Notes under the pieces: generated by a model
The model's database searches: none
What the model saw: only the letters and a program-made list of their open reading frames with translations
Told to the model about the DNA's origin: nothing
Origin: Streptomyces sp. HUAS CB01
GTDB lineage: Bacteria > Actinomycetota > Actinomycetes > Streptomycetales > Streptomycetaceae
Reading direction: 5' to 3'
Assembly: GCF_030406905.1 (NCBI RefSeq)
Contig: NZ_CP129137.1
Coordinates: 7,285,501-7,349,500, forward strand
Length of the DNA: 64,000 nucleotides
Shown here: in pieces, positions 47,995-57,994 of the stretch
How positions within the stretch are numbered: position 1 is the stretch's first letter
Layout of the letters: the number at the start of each line of letters is the position of its first letter
Made by a program: the position numbers and the translations under genes

Positions 47995-49278
47995 TCAGCG
48001 TGGGTTGTCGTGCTGCGCGAGGGCGTTCTCCCGCAGGTTCGGTTCCTTGCGGAGTGTCCTGGTGAACCATGTGCCGTAGCGGTCGCCCAGGATGGGAGCT
48101 GATGCTCCGTGGAGGATGATGCTCAGGCCCACGGTCACGGCGATGACCTCGCTCAGCAGGGTTCCCCCAGGCAGATGCTCTTCGAGGGCGAGCAGGCCGA
48201 ACACGAGGGAGGCAAGCCCCCGCGGGCCGAACCAGCCGATGTACGCGATGGAGACGCGGCGCAGGCCGGTGCCGGCCAGGGCGAGCGCGACGGGCAGCAT
48301 CCGGATGACGGTCAGGCTGAGCAGCGCGTAGAGGACCATGCGCCAGGTCAGGTGCTGGAGTGCGGGTCCCAGGATGACCGCGCCGAAGACGAGGAAGCTC
48401 AGCGAGGCGAGCAGGAGACCGAGGCGTTCGGTGAACCCGGTGCTCTGCGCGGGGTCCGAGTCCCGGGGAGGGATGCCCAGGCCGACGGGGGTGCGGCGCA
48501 GGTGGATGCCGAAGGCCAGGCCGGCGACCCAGGCGCCGATGAAGCCGCTGCCCTCGGCCATGGCGCACAGGACGTACGCGATGACCGGGACGGCGAGGAC
48601 CAGGAACTGTCGCCAGTCGGAGCTGCTCCACCCGCGGGCGAACGACCAGCGCAGCAGGCTCGCCCCGGTCCGGCCGGCCGTGATTCCGATCGCGCCGCTC
48701 AGCAGCAGCGCGCGCAGAAACGTCTCGGCCACGCCCGGATGGCCGTGGCCCTCACCCGCCGCCGCGAGTGCCAGGACGAAGAACGGCAGGGTCAGGCCGT
48801 CGTTGAGACCGGATTCGATGGTCAGGCCGCCGCGGACCAGCGGGGGCACCCGCTTGTTGGAGAAGGCCTGCTGCCCGAGCGCGGCGTCCGTCGGCGCGAG
48901 GATGACGGCGGCCAGGGCCAGTTCCCACATGCTCAGGCCGGGCAGCAGCGGCCAGGCCGCCAGCCAGCCCAGAGCCATCGTGACCGGCAGGCCGATCGCG
49001 AGCAGGCGCAGCGGCAGGAACTCCTCCCGGCGCAGGTCCCGGGCCCTGATCCCCGCTGCGTCCGCGAACAGGAGGAGCACCAGCGCGCTCTCCAGGAGCG
49101 TCCGCGTGACCTCGGGATCCTTCGCCTGGTCCAGCAGGTCCAGGCCCAGCGGGCCGATCGCCAGACCGGCGAGCATGAAGACCAGCGGTCCCGAGAGCAC
49201 CGTGGTCGACAAACGGCGTGAGAGCGCCCCGTAGCCGACGACCGCACTCCCGGCGATCACGACGGCCCAGCCGTTCAT
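47995..49278 (-). CDS. CPA1-type cation:proton antiporter
   Basis: A 427-residue NhaP/CPA1-like antiporter with about 12 hydrophobic segments. Typical sites are GPLVFMLAGLAIGP, LAAVILAPTDAALGQ (substrate-site Asp), GGLTIESGLNDGLTLPFF and YIGWFGPRGLASLVFGL. It exchanges Na+ or K+ for protons across the membrane. The ATG at 49278 follows GAGGAG by five bases; the GTG two codons earlier is less likely. Monocistronic. Confidence 0.9.
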   Translation of the reverse strand: MNGWAVVIAGSAVVGYGALSRRLSTTVLSGPLVFMLAGLAIGPLGLDLLDQAKDPEVTRTLLESALVLLLFADAAGIRARDLRREEFLPLRLLAIGLPVTMALGWLAAWPLLPGLSMWELALAAVILAPTDAALGQQAFSNKRVPPLVRGGLTIESGLNDGLTLPFFVLALAAAGEGHGHPGVAETFLRALLLSGAIGITAGRTGASLLRWSFARGWSSSDWRQFLVLAVPVIAYVLCAMAEGSGFIGAWVAGLAFGIHLRRTPVGLGIPPRDSDPAQSTGFTERLGLLLASLSFLVFGAVILGPALQHLTWRMVLYALLSLTVIRMLPVALALAGTGLRRVSIAYIGWFGPRGLASLVFGLLALEEHLPGGTLLSEVIAVTVGLSIILHGASAPILGDRYGTWFTRTLRKEPNLRENALAQHDNPR

Positions 49279-49481
49279 CCGCACTCCTCACGCCCGCCTC
49301 GCGCAGAGAGGCGAAGTCCGACTGTATGGCGGCGCCGGTCAGATCTGCGGGAACCGTGCTCCGAACTCCGCCGGCCCGGCCCGGTCGGCCCAACGCGGCG
49401 GTATCGAAAGGTGGTCGAGAACACGCCCGATCCGATGGCCCTGCGCTTGGCGCCAGGTCCGGGGAGAGGGTGGGAACGTTC

Positions 49482-50433
49482 TCAGTCGACGGGTTCCACG
49501 GTCGGGAAGGTCCAGGTGCCGTCGAGGATCTCGGGCCGCGGCCGGTAGAGGCGGACGGTGAAGTTCCAGCCGTCCATGATGCGCAGGCAGTTGGGGCGCC
49601 CGTCGGCGCACCCTCCGAGGTTGATGACGAACGAGCCGTCCGGCTCCCTTTGGGCATTGAACTGGTTGAGGACGCATCCGCCTTCGCTGCTGTCCTCGAA
49701 GTAGCCATCGGCGTTGTAGAGGGAGATCGACCAGAAGCCGTCGACGGGCACGTCACCGACCACGATGCGGTACTTCCCGACCGGCAGGCCCGGCTCGACC
49801 AGCAGGTAGAACGCCTCGCTCTCGGGGAGGCCGGGCCCAGCCCACCGCCGTACCGATGAGGTGCCGAACAGGGTCGACGTCCTCACGGCGGCCGAACATC
49901 CGCTCAGTTCCGGGCAGGGTTCGGCCGAGCACCGCAAGCGCGTCCCGTACGGCACTGAGGGAATCCTCGTCGTAGTCGGGTACGGCGAGGGGTTCAGCCG
50001 ACCCCGCGGACAGCCTCAGACCGTCCTGCAGGGCGTTGGCCTCGGCGACATCGGCGGGGTTGCCCGGGTCGACCAGGACGCGCATCGTCAGCTGTACGTG
50101 GCGGGTGCCGTGGTTGTTGATGGTGAGCCGGTGCTCGCCGGGCGTGTGGATGACCTGGTTGACGTAGTGGTCCTGGCTGAGAACCATGAGCGACGCGTAG
50201 CGGTCGCCGCTGTCCGGCATCGTGACCGTAGCGCCTTCGGCCAACTCCAGCACGGCGAAGCTGTACAGCGTGTCGCGGTTCATCCGGACCGATGTCTGCT
50301 GATCAAGCGGTGTCTGCACCCGGTTGTGGTGCCACCGGTTGACGCCACCGCAGAGCGCCATCAGCTTCGCCATCGCACGGTTGGATTCGGCCCGGACGAA
50401 ATTTTCGACCGTTACCTTGACCTTGTCACTCAC
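49482..50433 (-). pseudogene. DUF1254/DUF1214-family protein, one frameshift
   Basis: The N-terminal part (from 50433) shows DUF1254 features: [33 protein letters not shown] and [19 protein letters not shown]. The continuation lies in another frame from near 49832: [66 protein letters not shown] (DUF1214). One extra base in the run around 49825-49840 separates the halves. Function of the family is unknown. It may be a sequencing error. It follows the next gene by nine bases, as a two-gene unit. Confidence 0.8.
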
Positions 50434-50442
50434 GGCCGGTGC

Positions 50443-51108
50443 TCATTGCCAAGGATCAAAGTTGTTCACCCCGTCGACGCAGCCCTGGTACATGTTGGCC
50501 AGGTTGTCGGAGACGATGTGCGCCAGGCCGTGGGTGGTGATGGTCAGGTCACGGTCCACCGTCCGCGCCTTGTATGTCCAGCCCTCGGGCAGAGTGAGGC
50601 GCTCGGCCAGGCGGGGCAGCGCCGATTCGGTCAGGCTGTGATCCACATGATCGGTGAAGGTCTGCATCACCCAGGTGATCTCGTCGGGCGATCTCAGGAG
50701 GAAGACCGGCCGCCCGCTCAGGAACGTGTACGTGTTGGCCCGGTGGATCTGCATCGGCCGGTAGGCCAGCGCCGACTGGTCCCGCTGCGGATCGAAGCCG
50801 GCCGGCATCTGCATGTCAGCCAGGCAGTTGAACATCAGGCCACCCAGCTCACGGGGCTCGCCTGCGAGGTCGATGGTCAGGGTGTCCATCATCCAGAACC
50901 GTCTCGGGTTCTTCCACACCAGATCGCACCCGGTGTCCTTCGCCAGTTGCGCGGTGTCGATCGCCGCGAACTCATCGGCCGGGCACGGGCCGAACCCGCT
51001 GGTGTTGTAGACGAGGCCTTCGAACGCTTCACCCGCCCGGCTCAGCAGGAAGATCTCTCCTTGGGCGTAGGCCCGAAGATCCTCCAGATGCATCGGTGTG
51101 TCGGTCAT
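50443..51108 (-). CDS. Uncharacterised partner of the DUF1254 gene
   Basis: A 221-residue protein of unknown function. It contains RRFWMMDTLTIDLAGEPRELGGLMFNC, MQIHRANTYTFLSGRPVFLLRSPDEITWVMQTFTDHVD and HIVSDNLANMYQGCVDGVNNF. No signal peptide is seen. A nine-base gap to the DUF1254-type gene suggests they are co-expressed and may act together. GAAGGG precedes the ATG. Confidence 0.75.
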   Translation of the reverse strand: MTDTPMHLEDLRAYAQGEIFLLSRAGEAFEGLVYNTSGFGPCPADEFAAIDTAQLAKDTGCDLVWKNPRRFWMMDTLTIDLAGEPRELGGLMFNCLADMQMPAGFDPQRDQSALAYRPMQIHRANTYTFLSGRPVFLLRSPDEITWVMQTFTDHVDHSLTESALPRLAERLTLPEGWTYKARTVDRDLTITTHGLAHIVSDNLANMYQGCVDGVNNFDPWQ

Positions 51109-51620
51109 ACGGGTAACCCTTCTTCACAGGTGGGGCCACTGCACCTTCTGACCCGCGAACGGGTGAGGCGGACAGCGCTGACCTTCCAGAGAGACGAAGG
51201 TCAACCACGGTGGACGTTGCTGACAGACCGGATCCTGGCGGAGGAGGGCGGAGGCAGCCCCGTCCTGGTCGAGGATCGGCACCTGGTCAGTTGCACGCTC
51301 TGATACTGCACCGCCGGACAGGACCGGTAGGTGTGTGACGTGAGTCCGCCGGACCGCGAAGGAGGGCGAGAACCATCGAGTGCCTCGCGGTTTCATCCAC
51401 CTGGCATGGCGGTGGACGGTGGTCGGTGTGGCGTGTGCAGCGACGTCGGCGGGCAGCAGCGCCCGGTACTCGACCGCCCGGCGGCAGGGCCGTCGTTCGC
51501 GGTCAACCCGGCAGCATCAGATCTGTATAGGCGGCCGCACGCCGCGAGATGCTCAGGAGCCATGTCGCCAGGGTCGACTGGAGTGTGTTGTGGAATCTCC
51601 AACCGGCCCGTGGCCGGCGC
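51109..51620. other. Intergenic region with a coding-like fragment
   Basis: About 510 bases. On the + strand near 51165-51303 a short open stretch (RPRWTLLTDRILAEEG, SPVLVEDRHLV) has a protein-like look, but it lacks a start and I do not recognise it. Nothing else found. Confidence 0.4.
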
Positions 51621-51623
51621 TGA

Positions 51624-52337
51624 CCGAAAGCGACGGGGACGAACTACGCGGTCAGCGTCGTCCTCCTGCTCGTGTGCGGAGCTGCCTTTGTGCTGCCGTG
51701 GCAGCGGCTGCCAGCCTGGACTCCGGTCCTGGTGCCCCTGCTCTACACCGCGTCCGTGCTGGAGTTGATCCTCGCGACCGGTGTGACCTCAGGTGTGGGC
51801 TTGGTGCTGCTGGCCCCGCTGCTGTGGTCGGTGCTCTTCCACCACCGCTGGGAGTCGGCCTGCGTGGCGGCCGCGGTCGTGGCCGCCCAGACGGTGTCGT
51901 CCATCGTGCAGGCCACGCCCGGTGCCGTGGTCACCCGACGCGTACTGCTCTGGACCGCCCTCAGCGCCCTGATCCTGGTGGCCGTACACGGCTTGCGCGA
52001 CCGCATCAGGCAGTCGATGACGGCCAACGCGGCCCTGCAGGAGGAGGTGATGCTGACCCGGGAGCGGGACCGGCTCGCCTCCGACCTCCGCGACAGCGTG
52101 GTACGGACGATCTTCGACGCCGGAATGGAACTCCACGGTACGGTCGCGATGATCGGGGAGGGGCCCGTCAGCACACGGCTCATGGAGGCGGTGGACAAAC
52201 TCGACCGTGCGACCCGGGCCCTGCGTGTTCGGTGCACGCCACGACACAAGCCCCGGCAGGCACGAGCCCGACGGACCCTGACCCCGGTGTCGTGGGCCGC
52301 TGACAGATCTGGGGCAGTCGCCCAGAGGGCCTGGTGA
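51624..52337 (+). pseudogene. Sensor histidine kinase fragment
   Basis: The frame encodes several membrane segments (YAVSVVLLLVCGAAFVLPW, LVPLLYTASVLELILATG, VGLVLLAPLLWSVLF), then a HisKA_3-like dimerisation helix (RERDRLASDLRDSVVRTIFDAGMELHG) and a second helix (MEAVDKLDRATRALR). The phospho-acceptor His of the LHD motif is replaced (LRDSV), and the ATPase domain is missing; an unrelated basic tail follows. No response regulator is nearby. It looks like a dead two-component kinase. Confidence 0.65.
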
Positions 52338-52381
52338 TCGAGGTCGTCCAGGCCCTTGGTGTGGGGCGTATTCCGGATCGC

Positions 52382-54025
52382 TCAGCGGGGGGAGGGTTTG
52401 CCGTTCTTGGCGGCGGGTCGGACCTTCAGGGCGACGCCGTGGCCGTCGTGGAGGATGTTGTAGATCAGGCCGCCGTAGCCCGGGGGCACCGTCCCGGCCG
52501 AGGTGGCCGGCGCGTAGAAGTCGGAGGCGGCCAGGAGCTTTCCGGTGCGGGCGTCGCGCCACTGGATCTGGTCCATGTAGTTGACGCCGACCGGGCCGGG
52601 GTTGTACTTGGTGGGGTCGGTTTCCTTCGAGCGTGCGTTCGCGCTCACGAAGACCCGCTTGTCCGGCGGGCCGATGAGGGTGATGTAGCTGTTGGTGCGC
52701 TGCTTGACCTTCCAGGCCAGGGACATGCGGCCGTTGCGGAAGTCGATGGCCGAGGCGGTGCCCAGGCCGAAGTCCATGACGTAGATCCGGTTGTTGACCG
52801 GGTCGGCCGAGACCTTGGCGTAGTAGTAGCTGTACTCGCCGGGCTTCAGCTTCGGGGTGGGGTCCATGCGGGTCATCCGCGCGGCGTTGCCCTGGTGGAT
52901 GGCGATCACGCTCAGCGGCACCTTGGAGGCGGTTCCATTGGTGGACATGACCACCCAGTCGCCCATGATCACGGGTGCGCCGGCCTGGGTCTGGCCGGAC
53001 TTGGCGTAGGTGATCGGCCCCCAGGCGGTGTCCTGCTTGATGGTGCGGCCGTCCCAGACGTAGCGGAAGAGCTGGGTGGGGGTGGTGACGTAGGCGTAGT
53101 CGTGGCCCTGGTGGCGGCTGGTGGTGACCCGGCCCAGGACGTTGCCCTTCAGCTGGGTCCAGCTGAGCACCTTGAAGGTCTTGGGGTCGACCGTGCCGAT
53201 GATGGAGGGCTTGGCCGAGTCGGGGGCGCCGGGGCACTTGAAGCCGGCGGCGCTGTAGCCGTTGAGCGTGCAGCCCACCGGCCGGTTCAGCGACCTGACG
53301 ACGATCGTGCCGTCGGGGAAGGCGTCGATCCCGTTGAACGCGCTGTCGTTGAGGGGGCTCTCGCCGGTGGGCATGTCCTTCTTGAGGAGGATCTTGCCGG
53401 TGGTGCCGTCGAGCTTGTACAGGGTGTGGTCGGAGATGGCGACGAGGTTGCCGTCGGCCATGACGTCGACCGCTCCGGACACGTGCAGTTCGTTGTTCTT
53501 CCGCGCGTCGGACAGGTGGGTGCGCCAGATCTGCTTCATGGTGCCGGGCTCGACCTTGGCGATGAAGGCCTGCAGGGCGGGCGGGTTGGCGTCGCCGCTG
53601 CCGCCCCCGTAGACGTACAGGTCGTTCTGATGGCGTGTGGCGATGTCGAACTGCGCGTAGTAGAGGCCCTTGGTGGGGTGGGCCTCGACCACGTTGGGGC
53701 CCGTCATGGAGCCGGTGAACTGTGCGCACTCCGAGAGGCTGTCGCGTCCGATGTGGGCGTGTTCGAACGGGATGAGCGTCCTGAACCAGGGGGCGTTCGG
53801 CTGTTGTGCGGCGCAGGCGGCTTCCTGCTGGGCGACCTTCGGGTCGACGATGGGCCTCACCCGCAGGGCTTCGGCTTCGGCCGCTGCTGCTGCGGCGGCC
53901 GACGGGTCGGGCGGCCCTCCGGGTGAGCCGGAGATGTCGCTCGCCAAAGGGGAGCAGCCGACGGCGGCGACCGTGAGTACGGCCAGTACCCCGACCAGGC
54001 GCGGGTGACGTATGCCTACCTTCAT
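52382..54025 (-). CDS. Large secreted lipoprotein, beta-propeller-like
   Basis: A 547-residue predicted lipoprotein. The signal peptide ends in the lipobox VAAVGC, followed by an Ala/Pro-rich linker. The body has repeated strand-rich units with aromatic/Gly turns (YKLDGTTGKILLKKDM, VVRSLNRPVG, QTQAGAPVIMGDWVVMSTNG, YVMDFGLGTASAIDF) that suggest a PQQ-like propeller. I do not recognise a catalytic motif. The ATG at 54025 follows GAGGAGGAAGGA, an excellent ribosome site. It probably binds a ligand or protein at the cell surface. Confidence 0.82.
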   Translation of the reverse strand: MKVGIRHPRLVGVLAVLTVAAVGCSPLASDISGSPGGPPDPSAAAAAAAEAEALRVRPIVDPKVAQQEAACAAQQPNAPWFRTLIPFEHAHIGRDSLSECAQFTGSMTGPNVVEAHPTKGLYYAQFDIATRHQNDLYVYGGGSGDANPPALQAFIAKVEPGTMKQIWRTHLSDARKNNELHVSGAVDVMADGNLVAISDHTLYKLDGTTGKILLKKDMPTGESPLNDSAFNGIDAFPDGTIVVRSLNRPVGCTLNGYSAAGFKCPGAPDSAKPSIIGTVDPKTFKVLSWTQLKGNVLGRVTTSRHQGHDYAYVTTPTQLFRYVWDGRTIKQDTAWGPITYAKSGQTQAGAPVIMGDWVVMSTNGTASKVPLSVIAIHQGNAARMTRMDPTPKLKPGEYSYYYAKVSADPVNNRIYVMDFGLGTASAIDFRNGRMSLAWKVKQRTNSYITLIGPPDKRVFVSANARSKETDPTKYNPGPVGVNYMDQIQWRDARTGKLLAASDFYAPATSAGTVPPGYGGLIYNILHDGHGVALKVRPAAKNGKPSPR

Positions 54026-54490
54026 TCCTTCCTCCTCTTCCCGGAACACAGGTGTCCCGGCGGCGTGCGCCGCCCTCACCCACAGCAGCCCGGAAGGAAC
54101 ACCGGATCCCTTGAATGGGCAGATCGCCGTTCGCAGAGAAGTCCGACGCGCTTGACGTCTGCGTCGGGCCTGCGGTCCGGCACGAAGGCGGAGGCGCACG
54201 AGGGGTCGTGTGCCTCAGAGAGCTCGTGGCGTCCGGCCGCACGGGCGGGCTCCAGTCGCACAGGAAGCGTATGCAGCCCACCTGCCCCAGGGCTCGTTCA
54301 ATTACTCCGACCAGGGCTCGATGAAGGACTCGTGCCGGGAAGGCACTGTGGGACCGATGCGTTCCTCATTCGGGAAACGGTCACCTGTCCGGCGTGAAGC
54401 GATCTTCTGAGGCCTTGTGCGTGCCTGATCAGAGGCGCCCGTGAACAGCCCTGGTATCCCGGTTCATCGGCGACGGCCGCGACCGGTGGC
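54026..54490. other. Intergenic region, lipoprotein / recombinase remnant
   Basis: About 465 bases with no gene I can support. It must contain the lipoprotein promoter; no shared motif was recognised. Confidence 0.5.
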
Positions 54491-55033
54491 TCAGCGAGGC
54501 CGGTGGAAGTGGCTGTTGAGCTGGGTCATCAACTCACGATTGGTGGTCCGGGCGGCTGCCAGGTCCTCGTCGCGTTCGCCGAGTTGCGAGATGAGTTCAG
54601 CGACCTGTTGTTCGAGACGGGTGATCTTCTCCTGAAGCGTGCCGATGTCGGTTGGGGCTCCCAGTCCGGTGGCCTGCCAGGCGTCCTGGCCGAGGACGTG
54701 GGAGAGGCGTTGTTCGAGCTGGGCGATGTGCTGGGCCTGGCGGGTACTGCGGGCGGTCATATCGGCGAGGTCGACCAGGAGGGACTGGCGGCTGACCTGC
54801 TCCGGTGGGACCTTCCGGCGGTTGGGCGGCGCGGGCCAGTACGCGGTGTGGAGATCGCTGTGCCGGTAGATCAGGCTGCGGTGGACGTTGGCCATGCGCG
54901 CCACAGCGGACACGGTGATCGTCAGGCCGTCGCGGGTCAGGTCGTCCAGGGCGGCCAGCACGCGGCGGCGTCTGCGGGCGGAGTCGTCGGCGCGAGCCTT
55001 CGCGAGCTGCTCGGCCGGGCCCGGGCGGCTCAT
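54491..55033 (-). CDS. DUF6262 / TnpC-like protein of a Tn554-type unit
   Basis: A 180-residue protein of the TnpC/DUF6262 type. It starts MSRPGPAEQLAKARADDSARRRRRVLAALDDL, has TVSAVARMANVHRSLIYRHSDLH (a TetR-like helix-turn-helix), and a long C-terminal coiled coil (LEQRLSHVL, LQEKITRLEQQVAELISQLGERDEDLAAA). In Tn554-like elements this is the third gene after two tyrosine recombinases and helps transposition orientation. Here it appears intact, but the recombinases upstream are lost or truncated, so it has no known partner left. Confidence 0.82.
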   Translation of the reverse strand: MSRPGPAEQLAKARADDSARRRRRVLAALDDLTRDGLTITVSAVARMANVHRSLIYRHSDLHTAYWPAPPNRRKVPPEQVSRQSLLVDLADMTARSTRQAQHIAQLEQRLSHVLGQDAWQATGLGAPTDIGTLQEKITRLEQQVAELISQLGERDEDLAAARTTNRELMTQLNSHFHRPR

Positions 55034-55049
55034 GATTGCGTCCCGAGCC

Positions 55050-55784
55050 GTTGTCCCGCCGCACGACGTGCAGATGCGACCCCGCCACCGCGCACCCCAG
55101 ATGCCGGGCATCGACCAGGAAGTGGATGTCCTCACGGCGCCCCGCGACCTCCCCGCGACGGAGCCCAGCCCGCGCCATCAGCAACACGATCAGCCGGTCC
55201 CGCGCCGTCCGACAGGCCCGTAACAGGGCCAGCACCTCCTCGTCACTGGCATGGTCGACCGGCTCGTCCGGCACAGCAGCCCTGTGCCGGGCCCGGGCGT
55301 AGTAGCGGAGCCCGATCGCCTCACCACGAACCTCGACAGGAAGGCCACGATCATCAGCTACCTCATAGAGCATCCCCAGCACCGAGCTCGGGGCGTTCCC
55401 CACAGCCACCTGGTGCTCGAGGAACTCCCGTACCGCAGCCAAGACCGTGTTCACCCGACGCGGCCCCGCACCGGCCGGCATCCCGGACCGGCGACCACCG
55501 CGCCCTCGTCCAACCGCGCGTGCCGCAGCCAGAGCATGAACGAGCCGAGCCGGCCGGCGTACTCCCGCCAGTCTCGGCCGGTGCGATCACACCAGGTCAA
55601 GAACAACTTCATCGCGCCCGCGTACGTCGCGGTCGTGGTCCCGGCCGAAACGTACGTGCCGCAGGAACTCGTCCACCTCGACGACCGGCGTCAGCTCGTC
55701 CTCATCCAGCACTGTCCAGTACCGGTCCCCCGAAGGCATCCGTACCAGGAAGGGCCGCAGCCGCAGCTGCCTGTTCTCCATCAC
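55050..55784 (-). pseudogene. Tyrosine recombinase (Tn554 TnpA-like), frameshifted and 3'-deleted
   Basis: The N-terminal SAM-like domain begins ENRQLRLRPFLVRMPSGDRYW. After a frameshift near 55600-55620 it continues YAGAMKLFLTWCDRTGRDW, RRVNTVLAAVREFLEHQVAVG. The start of the catalytic domain follows (DRLIVLLMARAGLRRGEVAG, HLHVVRRDN). The HxxR box and catalytic Tyr are missing; sequence ends 17 bases before the DUF6262 start. A deletion must have removed the rest of this gene and the second recombinase. Confidence 0.82.
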
Positions 55785-56245
55785 GGGCGCATCTCGGCAA
55801 CACCTGCGACGTCCGCGACACCGGTTCGGGAACTGTCGGAGACAGGTTCACCGCCTGGAGTGACACCACAGTGCACGACACCCGCTGAAACCCAAGGGAA
55901 CTCCAGAACGTACGCGGAGAGGAGGGCCGCCGCGGTGAGGACCCTTTCCCGCGTGTCGAGCCACACGTCCGGGTCGGCGAGTTCGACCGCGCCGCCTCGG
56001 CGGAGCCGACACCGTCGAGGTGGAACTTCGGCAGCCCGTGCTCCTCGTGCGCGGCCGCCGCCCGAAGAGCGGCATGTCGAGCGGGTCGTAACCGGTCGGG
56101 GGTGCGCCGGCGACCTCCCGGGTCGTCCACCGTGTCGCGGGTCGGTGGAACGACTCGCCGAAGGGCGAGTTAGGGCCCGGTCACACCTCGTCACGGCATG
56201 CTTTCCTCCTGCAACTTCCTCTTCCGAGAGAGCGACAACGTGGCC
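55785..56245. other. Region before ctaD with unrecognised coding-like fragments
   Basis: About 460 bases. On the minus strand, protein-like pieces occur in three frames (DPLDMPLFGRR, HEEHGLPKFHLDGVG, ELADPDVWLDTRERVLTAAALLSAYVLEF), suggesting one more decayed gene that I cannot name. The ctaD promoter should lie at its right end. Confidence 0.4.
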
Positions 56246-57994
56246 ATGCACAAGTCGTCCGAGGCGCTCGGCACGGACACCTACGAAGACGAACTTCCCG
56301 TCCGGCGCCGGCAGCCCGGCAACGTGGTCGTGAAGTGGCTTACCACCACCGACCACAAGACGATCGGCACGCTCTATCTGTCGACGTCGTTCCTCTTCTT
56401 CTGCATCGGCGGGATCATGGCGCTCTTCATGCGCGCCGAGCTGGCCCGTCCGGGCACGCAGATCATGTCGAACGAGCAGTTCAACCAGGCGTTCACGATG
56501 CACGGCACCGTGATGCTGCTGATGTTCGCGACGCCGCTGTTCGCCGGATTCGCCAACTGGATCATGCCGCTGCAGATCGGCGCGCCCGACGTGGCGTTCC
56601 CGCGGCTGAACATGTTCGCGTACTGGCTCTACCTCTTCGGCTCGCTCATCGCGGTGGGCGGCTTCCTCACCCCGAACGGCGCCCCGGACTTCGGCTGGTT
56701 CGCCTACTCCCCGCTGTCCGACGCCGTCCACACCCCCAACGTCGGCGCCGATCTGTGGATCATGGGTTTGGCCTTCTCCGGCTTCGGCACGATCCTCGGC
56801 TCGGTCAACTTCATCACCACGATCATCTGCATGCGCGCCCCGGGCATGACGATGTTCCGCATGCCGGTGTTCTGCTGGACCGTGCTGCTGACCGGTGTGC
56901 TGGTCCTGCTGGCCTTCCCGGTGCTGGCCGCCGCCCTGTTCGCCCTGGAGGCGGACCGCAAGTTCGGCGCCCACATCTTCGACGCCTCCAACGGCGGCGC
57001 GTTGCTGTGGCAACACCTCTTCTGGTTCTTCGGCCATCCGGAGGTGTACATCATCGCGCTGCCGTTCTTCGGTATCATCTCGGAGGTCATCCCCGTCTTC
57101 AGCCGCAAGCCCCTGTTCGGCTACATCGGCCTGGTGGCCGCGACCATCGCGATCGCCGGTCTGTCCGTGACCGTGTGGGCCCACCACATGTTCGTCACCG
57201 GCGGGGTGCTGCTGCCGTTCTTCTCCTTCATGACCTTCCTGATCGCGGTACCGACCGGTGTGAAGATCTTCAACTGGGTCGGCACCATGTGGAAGGCTTC
57301 GTTGTCCTTCGAGACGCCGTTGCTCTGGGCGATCGGCTTCCTGGTCACCTTCACCTTCGGTGGTCTGACCGGTGTGATCCTGGCCTCGCCCCCGATGGAC
57401 TTCCACGTCTCCGACTCGTACTTCGTCGTCGCGCACTTCCACTACGTCGTCTTCGGCACCGTGGTCTTCGCGATGTTCGCCGGATTCCACTTCTGGTGGC
57501 CGAAGTTCACCGGCAAGATGCTGGACGAGCGCCTCGGCAAGATCACGTTCTGGACGCTGTTCATCGGCTTCCACGGCACGTTCCTGGTCCAGCACTGGCT
57601 GGGCGCCGAGGGCATGCCGCGGCGTTACGCGGACTACCTGGCCGCCGACGGCTTCACCGCGCTGAACACCATCTCGACGATCAGCTCGTTCCTGCTCGGC
57701 CTGTCGATCCTCCCGTTCGTCTACAACGTGTGGAAGACGGCCAAGTACGGCAAGAAGATCGAGGTCGACGACCCGTGGGGCTACGGCCGTTCGCTCGAAT
57801 GGGCGACGTCCTGCCCGCCGCCGCGGCACAACTTCCTCACCCTGCCGCGGATCCGCTCCGAATCCCCGGCCTTCGATCTGCACCACCCGGAGATCGCGTC
57901 GTACGACGAGGCGAGCCTCACCGGCTACCGGGACGTGATCGAGCCCGGCAAGGGCGCGGCGCCCCCGCTGGGGGACGACAAGGACGGCCGGTGA
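56246..57994 (+). CDS. ctaD: Cytochrome c oxidase subunit I
   Basis: A 582-residue haem-copper oxidase subunit I (aa3 type). Landmarks are [26 protein letters not shown] (haem His), [15 protein letters not shown] (Cu-B His-Tyr), [10 protein letters not shown] and [11 protein letters not shown] (haem ligands). About 12 membrane helices carry out O2 reduction and proton pumping. Genes for subunits II, III and the cytochrome bc complex are not adjacent, so this is a stand-alone ctaD, probably a second copy. The ATG at 56246 is chosen; a GTG two codons upstream is possible. Its stop overlaps the next gene (GTGA). Confidence 0.95.
   Translation: MHKSSEALGTDTYEDELPVRRRQPGNVVVKWLTTTDHKTIGTLYLSTSFLFFCIGGIMALFMRAELARPGTQIMSNEQFNQAFTMHGTVMLLMFATPLFAGFANWIMPLQIGAPDVAFPRLNMFAYWLYLFGSLIAVGGFLTPNGAPDFGWFAYSPLSDAVHTPNVGADLWIMGLAFSGFGTILGSVNFITTIICMRAPGMTMFRMPVFCWTVLLTGVLVLLAFPVLAAALFALEADRKFGAHIFDASNGGALLWQHLFWFFGHPEVYIIALPFFGIISEVIPVFSRKPLFGYIGLVAATIAIAGLSVTVWAHHMFVTGGVLLPFFSFMTFLIAVPTGVKIFNWVGTMWKASLSFETPLLWAIGFLVTFTFGGLTGVILASPPMDFHVSDSYFVVAHFHYVVFGTVVFAMFAGFHFWWPKFTGKMLDERLGKITFWTLFIGFHGTFLVQHWLGAEGMPRRYADYLAADGFTALNTISTISSFLLGLSILPFVYNVWKTAKYGKKIEVDDPWGYGRSLEWATSCPPPRHNFLTLPRIRSESPAFDLHHPEIASYDEASLTGYRDVIEPGKGAAPPLGDDKDGR

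Noticed and set aside
55785..56160. A named gene from the coding-like fragments before ctaD
   Set aside because: The pieces lie in three frames and I could not match them to a family, so I only note them.
55781..57886. Very long minus-strand open frame across ctaD
   Set aside because: It is the antisense shadow of ctaD, with no start site, domain or codon pattern of its own. Many other long antisense frames in this GC-rich window were dropped for the same reason.
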